Positions 6,180 to 6,394 of a DNA stretch of 6,394 bases are shown in pieces; the stretch's first letter is position 1; each line of letters opens with the position of its first letter. The notes under the pieces were generated by a model, which saw only the letters and a list, made by a program, of their open reading frames with translations, did no database searches and had not been told where the DNA came from. Source of the DNA: Bacteroidales bacterium UBA1757 (GTDB taxonomy: Bacteria > Bacteroidota > Bacteroidia > Bacteroidales > UBA1402); assembly GCA_002315625.1 (NCBI GenBank), contig DCHH01000028.1:10020-16413 (forward strand). The letters run 5' to 3'. The position numbers and the translations under genes were made by a program.

Positions 6180-6394
6180 TTAGAAAACCTTTATCTGACC
6201 TGTCACAACATCGCTGATAAGACGTTGCTTGTATTCCTTTATTGACTCAATCTCCTGTTGGAGCTTTGTAACGAGGGTGTCTATCTTTGAAACCTTTGAG
6301 CTGATGTGGGAGACGATGGCGCGTTGCTCGGAGAGAGGGGGGACGGGTAAAGCATATTGCTTTAATTTTGAATAGTTGATATTCTGTCCTTCGC
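6180..6394 (-). CDS. hsdS: Type I restriction-modification specificity subunit (HsdS), C-terminal fragment
   Basis: The last 70 codons of a gene enter from the right edge and end in TAA at 6182-6180. The translation contains YALPVPPLSEQRAIVSHI, then a coiled-coil-like stretch (SKIDTLVTKLQQEIESIKEY), then KQRLISDVVTGQIKVF at the end. The PPLxEQxxI entry and the LIS-VTG-I exit are typical of the second conserved helical region of HsdS, which follows the second target-recognition domain and sets the distance between the two half-sites while docking HsdM. The target-recognition domains lie outside the window, so nothing can be said about the DNA sequence recognised. The gene is 4 bases upstream of fic and heads the visible operon. 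Confidence 0.93.
   Translation of the reverse strand, partial: EGQNINYSKLKQYALPVPPLSEQRAIVSHISSKVSKIDTLVTKLQQEIESIKEYKQRLISDVVTGQIKVF

Overview
The window looks like a chromosomal segment from a Bacteroidales bacterium (Bacteroides/Prevotella-like). The reasons are: PanB ends in the FPNDKEQY tail that I recall from Bacteroidales; the uracil permease has the EHIGDI and APANTTYGENTG segments I associate with that order; start codons lack Shine-Dalgarno sequences and sit behind A-rich leaders; and panB is preceded by a near-consensus Bacteroidetes promoter (TTTG, 20 bases, TATCTTCG). All five genes are on the minus strand, so transcription runs from high to low coordinates.

Right part (6394 down to 2012) is a type I restriction-modification segment. 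It starts with the last 70 residues of HsdS, the DNA-specificity subunit. Four bases later comes a 362-residue Fic-domain protein with a C-terminal winged helix-turn-helix. Six bases after that comes a full 1022-residue HsdR, the nuclease/translocase subunit. The spacing implies one operon, with hsdM and the rest of hsdS beyond the right edge. HsdS and HsdR would work with HsdM as the restriction complex. The Fic protein, a probable AMP-transferase (AMPylase), is an accessory gene in the same slot that the anticodon nuclease PrrC occupies in the E. coli prr locus. This is the best candidate here for an unusual defence arrangement.

Left part (1984 down to 1) is housekeeping. panB (first step of pantothenate synthesis) has its own promoter 28 bases after the hsdR stop and ends in a clear rho-independent terminator. 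It is followed by a uracil permease gene of the NCS2 family that runs off the left edge.

Two small repeats deserve attention. A 24-base in-frame insert in hsdR encodes HSTGSGQA and matches a short repeat found scattered in many bacterial genomes. Four exact copies of a 13-base unit in fic encode STQE repeats. There are no tRNA or rRNA genes, CRISPR arrays, transposases or gene-free stretches over 300 bases; the longest gap is 94 bases.
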